Shown piece by piece: positions 1 to 8,431 of a DNA stretch of 64,000 nucleotides. The stretch is taken from NCBI RefSeq assembly GCF_001945365.1, contig NZ_MSTQ01000001.1, forward strand, positions 372,001 through 436,000, in the 5' to 3' direction. The translations under genes and the position numbers were made by a program. Numbering within the stretch: position 1 is the stretch's first letter; every line of letters starts with the position of its first letter. The notes beneath the pieces were generated by a model that saw nothing but the letters and a program-made list of their open reading frames with translations, ran no database searches and was not told the DNA's origin. Source of the DNA: Pseudomonas reinekei. GTDB lineage: Bacteria > Pseudomonadota > Gammaproteobacteria > Pseudomonadales > Pseudomonadaceae.

Positions 1-1256
1 CCGAATGGATTGAGATAAGGATCGTCGACCGGCTCACGTTTACCCGCAGGCTCTGGCGGCAGCTCCTTGATGCGGGCGACGGACGAAAACGGGGGCACGT
101 ATCGAGCGACCTTCATCCAGAACGAATGCAAAGGGTCAGTCGCAGAGTCGGCAGCCTTGCGGGTGAACTGACTGAAGTAATAAGGCCGGTCGGCGTAGGC
201 CACAAACTGGCTGAAGAAGCGCTGGTGGACAGTCGGCCCGCCGTCACCGGCGGGCAATGCATCGCGGGTGGTGAACTGGCGCTTGAACTCTTTGCGCATC
301 TGTTCGGAGGTGTAGCGCTTGAGCGGGTGTTCCGGATCGTGGGGAATGTAGACGATGAAGTCGCTGGCATAGCGATACTGCTCACTGATACTGAACACCA
401 CGCAGCCGGTCATCCTGCGCTTCATCAGGCTCAGGTCACGAAACCAGACCGGTCTGTTGCCGACCCTGGGATGGATTTCGCCATCAATCACCGAAAGGAT
501 CATTGTGTAATCGTCGGGTTCGATGTCCTTTTTCAGCAGCGCCATTTCGGCGGCCGCTCTCATTGCCGCTTTCTGGCTGGCAACGAATTGCCCGGCCAGG
601 GTCGTGTCCTTCTGCGCATCCGTTGTCTGAAAAAATGCCTGCACACGGGTTTGATACTGCGCGCCGATATCCAGTTGGCGGCAGAGCGAGAGGAATTGCG
701 TGACCGACACGTTAAGGGTCGCGACCTCGAACGTACCGGGCGTCGACGTTTCGACCGCAAACCCCGACCCGCGATGAAAGGCGCCCGCCTTGCATTCGGA
801 CGCTTCGAAGTTATGCAGTGCCGCCTGCAACAACGAAAGTTTCAACACCTCGAACGAGTCGATCTCGATTTCAAAATCGCTGACTTCCAGCGCTCGCCTC
901 AGACATATGAAGGTTTTGTTGACGTCGGCTTCGACCCCGAACTGATCCTTCAGCGCCTTGCGCAATATCGGCTCGGCAAAGCTTTCGGCGTCAGGCAGCG
1001 ACGACAGCGTTTTGTCGAGCCGGGACTGGGACACAAAGCTGTCGTTGAAGCGCTCTTGCAGCGCCTGCTGTTGCGCGCTGGTTGCCCGCGAATACCACTG
1101 CGGCGCGAGCGAGCCACTGGCTTTTATGGCTGCCCGCCGCTGCGGCGTAGCGTCCACCAACCAATCAGGCGTCAGTTGCTCAACAAGTTCGCTATGAATG
1201 CTGCTTCGGCCCGCGATCAGAGGCTGATGGGGTAATGAGGGGGAATGGCTAGACAT
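1..1256 (-). CDS. DUF6543 (dermonecrotic-toxin-like) protein, 5' part
   Basis: The minus strand is open without a stop from the ATG at 1256 to the window edge, giving 418 residues of a longer protein. The start is supported by CTGGAG seven bases upstream. The N-terminus (SSHSPSLPHQPLIAGRSS, then a stretch containing ASGSLAPQWYSRA) is the opening typical of very large Pseudomonas proteins annotated DUF6543 or dermonecrotic toxin domain; I recognise the style but could not run a profile. Such proteins usually run well over 1000 residues, and some carry C-terminal effector domains, which are outside this window. No signal peptide is visible. An overlapping plus-strand reading frame is its antisense shadow. 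Function as a toxin is inference from family naming. Confidence 0.75.
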   Translation of the reverse strand, partial: MSSHSPSLPHQPLIAGRSSIHSELVEQLTPDWLVDATPQRRAAIKASGSLAPQWYSRATSAQQQALQERFNDSFVSQSRLDKTLSSLPDAESFAEPILRKALKDQFGVEADVNKTFICLRRALEVSDFEIEIDSFEVLKLSLLQAALHNFEASECKAGAFHRGSGFAVETSTPGTFEVATLNVSVTQFLSLCRQLDIGAQYQTRVQAFFQTTDAQKDTTLAGQFVASQKAAMRAAAEMALLKKDIEPDDYTMILSVIDGEIHPRVGNRPVWFRDLSLMKRRMTGCVVFSISEQYRYASDFIVYIPHDPEHPLKRYTSEQMRKEFKRQFTTRDALPAGDGGPTVHQRFFSQFVAYADRPYYFSQFTRKAADSATDPLHSFWMKVARYVPPFSSVARIKELPPEPAGKREPVDDPYLNPF

Positions 1257-1415
1257 GGTGTCGCTCCAGAATAATGGAACGACAGGACATCATTTCGGCG
1301 CACCGTATCTACGGTAGATAGTTACCGCATCGGCCCAGACTGATTGCAAAATGCGTCGATCCGCACGCCGGCAGATTGTCTATGCTTTGAGGACTTACTG
1401 ACAGACGAGGGATGT

Positions 1416-1634
1416 ATGGACGATCCAGTCGACAACAAGCCGCCGACCTTCTGGCAGATGCTGCACAGCGTCATGGCGGCAGCGTTTGGCGTGCAGAGTG
1501 GCAAGAACCGGGCGCGGGACTTCACCCACGGCAAGCCGAGTCATTTCGTGATCCTGGGGATTCTGTTCACAACGGTGTTTGCCCTGACCCTGTTTGGCAT
1601 CGTCAAACTGGTGCTGCTGCTGGCAGGAATCTGA
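1416..1634 (+). CDS. DUF2970 small membrane protein
   Basis: A 72-residue protein beginning MDDPVDNKPPTFWQMLHS. The pattern of a short N-terminal amphipathic part containing SVMAAAFGVQSGKNR, then HGKPSHFVILGI and one C-terminal transmembrane helix (about residues 47-70), is that of DUF2970, a family with no known role. An in-frame start 24 codons upstream (1344) exists, but GAGGG at 1407-1411 sits four bases before the ATG at 1416 and the family begins here. It is convergent with the periplasmic binding protein gene, with only six bases between the stops. Confidence 0.8.
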   Translation: MDDPVDNKPPTFWQMLHSVMAAAFGVQSGKNRARDFTHGKPSHFVILGILFTTVFALTLFGIVKLVLLLAGI

Positions 1635-1640
1635 AACGGC

Positions 1641-2726
1641 TCAGTGCATCAGGGTTTGCAGGCTGAACGGGTATCGGTAGGACATTGGCCGCCCCTTGGC
1701 CGATAGTTTGTGGAAGTCCACCCCGAAGTCCTGTGTGTTGCTCAACGCCAACAGTCGTTTGGCTTGCGCTCGGTCAATCCGTTGCAACAGCGGAATCTGT
1801 CGGTCCCGGCCGCCGTACCGGCTGATGTCGACGCCCTTTTCATAGTCATGCAACTCAACCATGGCCCAGCCACCCAGGCTGAAATGCCCGCCCAGCAACA
1901 CGCTCAGGCGATTGTCGAGTAACGCTCGCAATGCCGCGGGCGAATTGTTGATGGTGCCGAACAACGCACCCTTGCCCGGAACCCCACCCGATTCGACATA
2001 CGCCTGCATGACGCCAAACGCCATTTCGTCGTTGGCCGCCCATACCAGTGAAGTGTGCGGATAACGCTTGAGTAGCAGTTTGGCCTGCTCGTAGGCGCGC
2101 TGATGTGTCCAGCCGCCATACACCAATTGCCTCAATCGCACTTCCGGATGTTCGGCCAGCGCCCGGCGCATGCCTTGCTCGCGCAACTGCGCCGACGGCG
2201 TGACTTTCAAACCGGAGAAAGCCAGCAGCTCGATCACCTGGCCCGGGGCCACCGGAGGACGCAAGCGAATCAACTCCTTGAGCATCAGGTAGCCGCCCTC
2301 CTCATCGTTGGGCACCAGACTGCCGATCAGGTCGGGATACTTGTCGGATTGCGCGCCGAGCAGTTTTGCCTGATCCACAGTCAGGGCATTGTTGACCATA
2401 AACAGTTTCACGCCGCTGCCGTGCGCCAGGCGCAGCACTTCGGGGGCGACGGATTGCTCATTCACGAACACCAGGTAGTCGGGACGATTGGGTCCCTGAA
2501 GCGCTTCGCGCGCCTGTTTGACGATGTTTTCGGGCACCCGGTCGGCATACTGGATGCGCAGGTCCATGCCCAGATCCCTGGCGGCGGCCTGCATGAACTG
2601 CGAGTAACTGACCCAAAAAGCTTCCCGGGTGGTTCCCGGGTTCAGGAACAGTACCGACGCGGCTTGAGCGCAGGGTCCCGCGACCATGCCAAGCGCCAGT
2701 AATGCTGCCCTTAGAAACTTCAACAT
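1641..2726 (-). CDS. Periplasmic sugar-type substrate-binding protein, orphan
   Basis: A 361-residue protein with a clear signal peptide (MLKFLRAALLALGMVAG, cleavage after AQA), followed by VLFLNPGTTREAFW and a two-lobed periplasmic-binding fold of the LacI/ribose-binding type (motifs VPNDEEGGYLM and WAANDEMAFGVMQAY). The frame extends upstream to 2861, but those 45 residues lack signal-peptide character, so the start at 2726 is chosen. No permease or ATPase gene is adjacent. Pseudomonas often uses such orphans as ligand sensors for membrane histidine kinases rather than for import; that is an inference and no such kinase lies beside it. Confidence 0.75.
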   Translation of the reverse strand: MLKFLRAALLALGMVAGPCAQAASVLFLNPGTTREAFWVSYSQFMQAAARDLGMDLRIQYADRVPENIVKQAREALQGPNRPDYLVFVNEQSVAPEVLRLAHGSGVKLFMVNNALTVDQAKLLGAQSDKYPDLIGSLVPNDEEGGYLMLKELIRLRPPVAPGQVIELLAFSGLKVTPSAQLREQGMRRALAEHPEVRLRQLVYGGWTHQRAYEQAKLLLKRYPHTSLVWAANDEMAFGVMQAYVESGGVPGKGALFGTINNSPAALRALLDNRLSVLLGGHFSLGGWAMVELHDYEKGVDISRYGGRDRQIPLLQRIDRAQAKRLLALSNTQDFGVDFHKLSAKGRPMSYRYPFSLQTLMH

Positions 2727-2842
2727 TGTATCGACCAAGCCCCCGGAAATTCGCTGCGCATTATAGCCAGCCAACGTCCGCAAAACGGCGTTTATTCCGG
2801 TTTTTGTCCGACAATCGTCGGACCGAGGCCCGGTCGGGTCGT

Positions 2843-2956
2843 TTACTGGTGACTCACCCAAAAGACAGCGGTGCCAACGACCAGAATGATCAGGAACAGA
2901 ATCGCCCAGGCATCGACGGAGCTATCGCTTTTCCTTGCTTTGGTTGGGTTGCTCAT
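2843..2956 (-). CDS. 37-residue single-pass membrane microprotein
   Basis: A short reading frame not long enough for usual gene-calling cut-offs. The start at 2956 has AGAGG seven bases upstream. The protein opens MSNPTKARKSDSSVDAW, a basic, polar head, and continues with one hydrophobic helix (AILFLIILVVGTAVFW) ending VSHQ. The positive-inside head and single helix suggest a bitopic inner-membrane protein. It lies between the orphan binding protein and cysI on the opposite strand to cysI. Function is unknown. Support is the ribosome binding site plus the sensible composition; conservation could not be tested. Confidence 0.6.
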   Translation of the reverse strand: MSNPTKARKSDSSVDAWAILFLIILVVGTAVFWVSHQ

Positions 2957-3061
2957 TGCATCGCCTCTTGTCGGTTTTATCGGTGATTGCATAAGGACTC
3001 GACCACAGTTAAGACGATGATTGTCCGCACGACAAATGTGGATTAGCTAATAACTGATCTC

Positions 3062-3090
3062 GTTAGTCGTTTTGGTTCTTTTCATATACT
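3062..3090 (+). promoter_or_regulatory. Possible cysI promoter
   Basis: A TATACT hexamer at 3085-3090 matches the sigma-70 -10 element in five of six positions, but the -35 position (3062-3067, GTTAGT) is poor. The region upstream is AT-rich compared with the flanks. A weak -35 is what an activator-dependent promoter would show, and in gamma-proteobacteria sulfite reductase genes depend on CysB. No CysB site could be delimited. Confidence 0.3.
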
Positions 3091-3246
3091 CAAACATCAC
3101 TTTTGCGCATAACTGCAAACTGGTATCTTGCCCCGGCTCCATCAGGAGTGCGCGGCCGTGCGCGCAGAATTGCAGAGGCTCTTGGACTGCGGCAAGCAAA
3201 AAACGCAGCTGTATCCGAGCGACCCAAGCCTGAGAACAGGACTTAT

Positions 3247-4905
3247 ATGTACGTATACGACGAATACGATCAGCGGATCATCGAGGACCGCGTCAAGCAG
3301 TTCCGTGATCAGACCCGACGCTATCTGGCAGGTGAGCTGAGCGAAGAAGAGTTCCGCCCCCTGCGCCTGCAAAATGGCCTTTATATCCAGCGCTTCGCTC
3401 CGATGTTGCGAGTGGCGGTGCCTTACGGCCAACTGACTTCGCGCCAAATGCGAATGATGGCCAAGATTGCCCGCGACTATGACAAGGGCTACGCACACAT
3501 CAGTACCCGGCAGAACGTGCAGTTCAACTGGCCGGCCGTGGAAGACATCCCGGACATCCTCGCTGAACTGGCCACCGTGCAGATGCACGCGATCCAGACC
3601 AGCGGCAACTGCTTGCGCAACGTCACCACCGACCAGTTCGCCGGTGTCGCCGCCGACGAACTGATCGACCCGCGCCCATGGTGCGAGATCGTGCGCCAGT
3701 GGACCACGTTCCACCCGGAATTCGCCTACCTGCCGCGCAAGTTCAAGATCGCCGTGAATGGTTCGACCTCCGACCGTGCCGCCATCGAAGTCCACGATAT
3801 CGGCCTTGAGCCGGTGCACAACGCCGCCGGCGAACTGGGCTTTCGTGTACTGGTGGGTGGTGGTCTGGGCCGTACCCCGGTGGTTGGCGCGTTCATCAAC
3901 GAATTCCTGCCGTGGCAAGACCTGTTGAGTTACCTCGACGCCATCCTGCGTGTTTACAACCGCTATGGCCGTCGTGACAACAAGTACAAGGCGCGGATCA
4001 AGATTCTGGTGAAAGCGCTGACGCCTGAAGTCTTCGCCCAGAAAGTCGATGCGGAAATGGAACACCTGCGCGGTGGCCAGACCACACTGACCGAAGCTGA
4101 AGTACATCGCGTTGCCAAGCATTTCGTCGACCCGGACTACAAGGCCCTGGAAAACCAGAACGCCGCACTGGCCGAGCTCGACCAGCAACACCCGGGCTTC
4201 GCCCGCTGGCGCGTGCGCAACACCCTGGCCCACAAAAAGCCGGGGTATGTCGCCGTGACCCTGTCCCTGAAACCGACCGGCGTAGCACCGGGCGACATCA
4301 CCGACAAGCAACTCGATGCCGTTGCCGACCTCGCCGACCGTTACAGTTTTGGTCAGCTGCGCACGTCCCACGAACAGAACATCATCCTGGCCGACGTCGA
4401 GCAGGAAAAACTGTTCACGCTGTGGGGCGAATTGCGCGAGCAAGGTTTCGCCACGCCGAACATCGGCCTGCTGACCGACATCATCTGCTGCCCGGGTGGC
4501 GACTTCTGCTCCCTGGCCAACGCCAAGTCGATCCCGATCGCCGAATCGATCCAGCGTCGTTTCGACGACCTGGACTACCTGTTCGACATCGGTGAACTGG
4601 ACCTGAACATCTCCGGTTGCATGAACGCTTGCGGTCACCACCACGTCGGCCACATCGGCATTCTCGGGGTGGACAAGAAAGGCGAAGAGTTCTACCAGGT
4701 TTCCCTCGGCGGCAGCGCCAGCCGCGACGCCAGCCTGGGCAAGATCCTCGGCCCGTCCTTCGCCCAGGAAGCCATGCCGGACGTGATCGAGAAGCTGATC
4801 GACGTGTACATCGAACAACGTACCGAAGACGAGCGTTTCATCGACACCTATCAGCGTATTGGCATCGACCTCTTCAAGGAACGCGTCTATGCAGCGAATC
4901 ATTAA
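3247..4905 (+). CDS. cysI: Sulfite reductase hemoprotein subunit (assimilatory)
   Basis: A 552-residue siroheme/[4Fe-4S] reductase that reduces sulfite to sulfide for cysteine synthesis. Visible motifs are the N-terminal ferredoxin-like half (ISTRQNVQFNWP), the siroheme-binding TSGNCLRNVTTD, and the two cysteine pairs that hold the cluster, CCPGGDFC and GCMNACGHHH. It belongs to the single-polypeptide nitrite/sulfite reductase type found in Pseudomonas rather than the enterobacterial CysIJ pair, and no flavoprotein gene is adjacent. The open frame reaches back to 3103, but the ATG at 3247 has AGG six bases upstream and matches the family N-terminus MYVYDEYDQRIIEDR. It overlaps the next gene by 17 bases. 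Confidence 0.95.
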   Translation: MYVYDEYDQRIIEDRVKQFRDQTRRYLAGELSEEEFRPLRLQNGLYIQRFAPMLRVAVPYGQLTSRQMRMMAKIARDYDKGYAHISTRQNVQFNWPAVEDIPDILAELATVQMHAIQTSGNCLRNVTTDQFAGVAADELIDPRPWCEIVRQWTTFHPEFAYLPRKFKIAVNGSTSDRAAIEVHDIGLEPVHNAAGELGFRVLVGGGLGRTPVVGAFINEFLPWQDLLSYLDAILRVYNRYGRRDNKYKARIKILVKALTPEVFAQKVDAEMEHLRGGQTTLTEAEVHRVAKHFVDPDYKALENQNAALAELDQQHPGFARWRVRNTLAHKKPGYVAVTLSLKPTGVAPGDITDKQLDAVADLADRYSFGQLRTSHEQNIILADVEQEKLFTLWGELREQGFATPNIGLLTDIICCPGGDFCSLANAKSIPIAESIQRRFDDLDYLFDIGELDLNISGCMNACGHHHVGHIGILGVDKKGEEFYQVSLGGSASRDASLGKILGPSFAQEAMPDVIEKLIDVYIEQRTEDERFIDTYQRIGIDLFKERVYAANH

Positions 4906-5383
4906 GAACAACGCCGTCGTCGACGAAACCTGGCACCTGCTGCCCAAGGATTTCAACATCGACGAGATCAGCAACTGCGACGACTACATTGTCCCGCTGC
5001 AACTGTGGCGCGAACACAGCCGTATGCTTCTGGCCCGCGACGGCGGCTTGGGCATCTGGCTGGATGCCGATGAAGAAGCCGAAGAAATCGGTGAAGACGT
5101 GGCAAATTTCCAGGTCATCGCCTTGAATTTCCCGGCCTTCACCGATGGCCGCAACTACTCCAACGCCCGTCTGCTGCGTGACCGTTACGGTTTCAAGGGC
5201 GAACTGCGGGCGATTGGCGATGTGCTGCGCGATCAGCTGTTCTACATGCGCCGCTGCGGTTTCGATGCGTTCGCTGTACGCGCCGACAAGGACCCGTATG
5301 AAGCGCTGGAAGGTCTCAAGGACTTCTCGGTGACCTATCAGGCCGCCACCGACGAACCGCTGCCGCTGTTCCGTCGCCGTTAA
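4889..5383 (+). CDS. DUF934 protein, cysI partner
   Basis: A 164-residue protein starting MQRIIKNNAVVDETWHLL, the usual N-terminus of DUF934. AAGGA at 4876-4880 lies inside the 3' end of cysI and fixes this start over upstream in-frame codons. DUF934 genes lie directly after the ferredoxin-type sulfite reductase in most Pseudomonas and related beta-proteobacteria. The 17-base overlap indicates translational coupling. The biochemical role is not established; a part in sulfite reduction, for example electron delivery or assembly, is inferred from this fixed pairing. The transcript ends at the strong hairpin immediately downstream. Confidence 0.9.
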   Translation: MQRIIKNNAVVDETWHLLPKDFNIDEISNCDDYIVPLQLWREHSRMLLARDGGLGIWLDADEEAEEIGEDVANFQVIALNFPAFTDGRNYSNARLLRDRYGFKGELRAIGDVLRDQLFYMRRCGFDAFAVRADKDPYEALEGLKDFSVTYQAATDEPLPLFRRR

Positions 5384-5390
5384 TAAAACA

Positions 5391-5424
5391 AAGCCTTGAT
5401 GATGTTGGTCATCAAGGCTTTTTT
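5391..5424 (+). terminator. Rho-independent terminator after cysI-DUF934
   Basis: A perfect 12-base stem (AAGCCTTGATGA at 5391-5402, its complement at 5409-5420) with a six-base loop is followed by a run of six T (5419-5424), eight bases after the DUF934 stop codon. Confidence 0.92.
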
Positions 5425-5458
5425 ACATCTGCAATACACTTTCGCTTATAAGAACGAA

Positions 5459-5767
5459 TTAAAACTCGACTTGCTGGAGTCCTCTTTTTTGAATGGCATA
5501 TGCCAGTGCAGCGACATCATCAAACAACGTACCGTTCAAACTTCCCCAGTTTTCGCCTTCGATAAAAACCTTGAACTCCGGCTTCCACGCACTGGGCTGA
5601 TGGCGCCTGATAAAGGTGATCAATATCTCATCATTCGCGGATCGATGGACAACCTTGTGATCCCTGTCGGGCCGTGAATCGACAAGAAACATGAGCTTTT
5701 GCGGTAGTAACTTTACGAAAAGAGCGAAGTCATCCGAATTAACATTGTAGTGAGCGATCACTTCCAT
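5459..5767 (-). CDS. AT-rich hypothetical protein, 102 aa
   Basis: I do not recognise this protein. It is 102 residues, begins MEVIAHYNVNSDDFALF, has no signal peptide or membrane helix, and is rich in aromatic and charged residues with a likely alpha/beta fold. AAGGAAG seven bases before the ATG is one of the best ribosome binding sites in the window, which is why the minus strand is chosen over a 93-codon frame on the plus strand across the same DNA. Base composition is clearly more AT-rich than the flanking cysI and sohB, suggesting recent acquisition. Size and composition would fit an immunity or antitoxin-like protein, but nothing in the sequence proves it. Confidence 0.6.
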   Translation of the reverse strand: MEVIAHYNVNSDDFALFVKLLPQKLMFLVDSRPDRDHKVVHRSANDEILITFIRRHQPSAWKPEFKVFIEGENWGSLNGTLFDDVAALAYAIQKRGLQQVEF

Positions 5768-5910
5768 TGTGCAACTTCCTTGCTGCTGATTAGGGAAAGC
5801 CGATTCTAATCAAACCTTCTGAAAAATAAACATCTTTAATAAGCACAAAATATTTATCAAACTTCGTAGTCGTGTGTTTTTTTATTTAAGCCATTCAATT
5901 TTTATCTCAT

Positions 5911-5938
5911 AAAAAAACCGCAGCGTCTGCTGCGGTTT
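5911..5938 (-). terminator. Rho-independent terminator of sohB
   Basis: Inverted repeat with 10-base arms (5915-5924 and 5929-5938, core CCGCAGC) and a four-base loop. The A-run at 5911-5917 becomes the U-tract when read on the minus strand, placing the terminator just beyond the sohB stop codon. Confidence 0.85.
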
Positions 5939-5964
5939 CGTTTAGTACAGTTGCGTCTCAAGCG

Positions 5965-6987
5965 TCACCAGAAACGATTTTGTGTCAGGCGCCCCCACCA
6001 GCTCGTCAGCACGCGATCGACTGAACTGCTGGCCGCCATGCCGATGCGTTCTTGCAGGCTTTTACGCTCGGCGTAGTGCAGGTGATACAACTCCGACTGC
6101 TTGGCGCGCTCGGCGAGGTATTCGTCGCTGGTTTTTAGTTCGTCCACCAGTTGCTTGTCCAGCGCCGCGATACCCAGCCAGATTTCGCCGGTAGCCACTT
6201 CATCGATGGCCAATTGCGGGCGATAGCGGGCCACGAAGTTCTTGAACAATTGATGGGTGATGTCCAGGTCTTCCTGGAACTTCTCCCGGCCCTTCTCGGT
6301 GTTTTCGCCAAACACGGTCAGGGTGCGCTTGTATTCGCCGGCGGTCAGCACTTCGAAGTCGATATCGTGTTTCTTCAGCAGTCGGTTGACGTTGGGCAGC
6401 TGCGCAACCACGCCGATCGAACCGAGGATCGCGAACGGTGCGCTGATGATCTTCTCGCCGATGCACGCCATCATGTAACCGCCGCTGGCCGCCACTTTGT
6501 CGATGCACACGGTCAACGGCACGCCGGCTTCGCGGATACGCGCCAGTTGCGAGGACGCCAGGCCGTAGCTGTGGACCATACCGCCGCCGCTTTCCAGGCG
6601 CAGCACCACTTCGTCTTTCGGGGTGGCGAGCGTCAACAGTGCAGTGATTTCGTGACGCAGGCTTTCAGTGGCGGACGCCTTGATGTCCCCGTCGAAATCC
6701 AGCACGAAAACCCGTGGTTTGGCCTCGGGCTTTTTCTTCTGTTTTTTCTCGGTCTTGACCTGGGACTTGCGCAGGGCCTTGAGCTGATCCTTGTCGAGCA
6801 AGGTTTGCTCCAGGCGTTCACGCAATCCTTTGTAGAAATCATTGAGCTTGCTGACCTGCAACTGGCCGGCCGTTTTACGGCGACCCTTACTGCGCATTGC
6901 CGCAAAACTGGCCAGGACCACCAGAATGGCGATCACCAGGGTCACAGTCTTGGCCAGAAAAACGGCGTACTCGGAAAAAAACTCCAC
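5965..6987 (-). CDS. sohB: Inner-membrane S49 protease SohB
   Basis: A 340-residue signal-peptide-peptidase-family (S49) serine protease anchored in the inner membrane with the active domain in the periplasm. Residues 8-30 form the membrane anchor, followed by a lysine-rich charged linker (about 60-90, with KKQKKKPEAKPRV). The ClpP-like fold shows the nucleophile region VAASGGYMMAC and the general-base lysine region GEYKRTLTVFGE. The start is GTG at 6987 preceded by GAGGAGT. Length matches the family. It is a single-gene unit ending at a hairpin terminator. SohB was named as a multicopy suppressor of htrA loss in E. coli; its physiological substrates are unknown. Confidence 0.95.
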   Translation of the reverse strand: MEFFSEYAVFLAKTVTLVIAILVVLASFAAMRSKGRRKTAGQLQVSKLNDFYKGLRERLEQTLLDKDQLKALRKSQVKTEKKQKKKPEAKPRVFVLDFDGDIKASATESLRHEITALLTLATPKDEVVLRLESGGGMVHSYGLASSQLARIREAGVPLTVCIDKVAASGGYMMACIGEKIISAPFAILGSIGVVAQLPNVNRLLKKHDIDFEVLTAGEYKRTLTVFGENTEKGREKFQEDLDITHQLFKNFVARYRPQLAIDEVATGEIWLGIAALDKQLVDELKTSDEYLAERAKQSELYHLHYAERKSLQERIGMAASSSVDRVLTSWWGRLTQNRFW

Positions 6988-7188
6988 AGGGACTCCTCAA
7001 ACGATGCGCGACATCTACGCGCGCGGGATGCCTTCAGCATACCCATGCGCCGGCCTTGCGACCAGCCGTGAAACCTCTGGCAACATGCCTGTAACGGGCA
7101 TTTCAAACAAGCGTATGTTTTTTCATTGACAGCTCACCGCCATCCTCATAACCTCGCCAAACCTTCAACGTACCGGGATGACGCGGAC

Positions 7189-7899
7189 GTGGGCAGTATC
7201 TATTTGATTCGACATGGCCAGGCCTCCTTTGGTGCAGACGACTACGATGTCCTGTCGCCGACCGGTATTCGTCAGGCGGAAATCCTCGGTCAGCACCTGG
7301 CCGAACTCGGCATCAACTTCGATCGCTGCCTGGCCGGCGACCTGCGTCGCCAGCAGCACACGGCTAACAGCGCACTGGAACAATTTGCGGCCGTAGGGTT
7401 GCCGGTTCCCATCCTCGAGACCGATTCCGCCTTCAATGAATTCGATGCCGATGCGGTGATTCGCTCGCTGCTGCCCGCCCTGCTGCCGGACGAACCTGAA
7501 GCCCTGGACATCCTGCGCAATGCCGCGCAAAACCGTGGCGAGTTCCAGCGCATCTTCGCGTTGATCATCGAGCGCTGGCTGGCCGGCACCTATGACACAC
7601 CAGGCCTGGAAAGCTGGCTGGGGTTTGTCGAACGTGTGCAGGCAGGTCTGCACCGGATCCTCGAACAGGCCGACAATACGCAGAAAATCGCCGTGTTCAC
7701 TTCCGGCGGCACCATCACTGCCCTGCTCCACCTCATTACGCAAATGCCTGCCAGACAGGCTTTTGAGTTGAACTGGCAAATCGTCAACACCTCGCTCAAC
7801 CAGATCAAGTTTCGCGGTCGCGAGGTGGCTCTGGCTTCCTTCAACAGTCACGCCCACCTGCAACTGCTGAAGGCCCCGGAACTCATCACTTTCCGCTGA
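7189..7899 (+). CDS. Histidine phosphatase family protein
   Basis: A protein of 236 residues with the branch-1 histidine phosphatase signature LIRHGQASF near the N-terminus, the second conserved motif near FNEFDADAV, and the late catalytic histidine region absent in its strict form (FTSGGTITALL carries the conserved G-G-T segment). The frame is open to a TTG at 7126, but homologues begin (V)GSIYLIRHG, so the GTG at 7189, with GGGATG upstream, is preferred. The gene precedes the SCP2 gene by about 80 bases on the same strand, a possible two-gene unit. Substrate is not predictable. Confidence 0.85.
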   Translation: MGSIYLIRHGQASFGADDYDVLSPTGIRQAEILGQHLAELGINFDRCLAGDLRRQQHTANSALEQFAAVGLPVPILETDSAFNEFDADAVIRSLLPALLPDEPEALDILRNAAQNRGEFQRIFALIIERWLAGTYDTPGLESWLGFVERVQAGLHRILEQADNTQKIAVFTSGGTITALLHLITQMPARQAFELNWQIVNTSLNQIKFRGREVALASFNSHAHLQLLKAPELITFR

Positions 7900-7977
7900 G
7901 TCCGGACTATTGTGACCCTGGCTGTAATCACCCAGCTCTTATCACCCTGCTTTAAATACCAGAAAAAGGATCAAACC

Positions 7978-8292
7978 ATGACCTCCGTAGCAGATGCAGT
8001 ACAAGCAATGAAAGCCAAGTTCAACCCAGCCGCTGCCGCCGGTCTGGACCTGGTCTTCGGTTTCCGCATCGACGACACCAAGAACTTCTCGCTGATCGTC
8101 AAGGACAGCACCTGCGAGCTGCAGGAAGGCGAGAACCCGGACGCCCAGGTGACCCTGGTGATGGACGGCGAAACCCTGCAAGGCATCGTCGACGGTTCGA
8201 CTGACGGCATGCAAGCGTTCATGGGCGGCAAGCTGCGCGCTGAAGGCGACATGATGCTGGCAATGAAACTGTCCGAGCTGTTCCCAAGCTAA
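7978..8292 (+). CDS. SCP2 sterol-carrier domain protein
   Basis: A 104-residue stand-alone SCP2 domain (MTSVADAVQAMKAKFN, then GLDLVFGFRI, LVMDGETLQGIVDG and MQAFMGGKLRAEGDMMLA). Strong AAAAAGGA at 7964-7970 sets the start at 7978 rather than the upstream in-frame codon. SCP2 proteins bind lipids or acyl-CoA in a hydrophobic tunnel. The bacterial stand-alone forms have no settled role. It is followed by two hairpins. Confidence 0.9.
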   Translation: MTSVADAVQAMKAKFNPAAAAGLDLVFGFRIDDTKNFSLIVKDSTCELQEGENPDAQVTLVMDGETLQGIVDGSTDGMQAFMGGKLRAEGDMMLAMKLSELFPS

Positions 8293-8300
8293 GCACGTAG

Positions 8301-8364
8301 CTCCCGGCTTTCGGGAGTCGTATGGCTTGATACGAATCCCGCCCTTGTGGCGGGATTCGTCGTT
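8301..8364 (+). terminator. Hairpins after the SCP2 gene
   Basis: Two inverted repeats follow the stop: CTCCCG/CGGGAG at 8301-8317, and a stronger 11-base stem (8333-8343 with 8349-8359, core CCCGCC) with a five-base loop and a short T-rich tail TCGTTT. The second is the likely terminator. Confidence 0.65.
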
Positions 8365-8431
8365 TCAAGCGCCTGTAGCCTGCAAGGGATAGCGCTCTTA
8401 CAATGCCACCACTCTCCGCTCTGGCCGCCCC

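Noticed and set aside
126..1235. 369-codon plus-strand frame opposite the DUF6543 gene
   Set aside because: Codon-register antisense of the open minus-strand gene; its composition (Gln/Arg/His-rich) is that of an antisense shadow.
3142..4974. 610-codon minus-strand frame over cysI
   Set aside because: cysI has family motifs and a ribosome site; the opposite frame has none and is explained by high GC third positions.
5396..5677. 93-codon plus-strand frame between cysI cluster and sohB
   Set aside because: It begins inside the terminator hairpin and lacks a ribosome site; the minus-strand frame across it has an excellent one.
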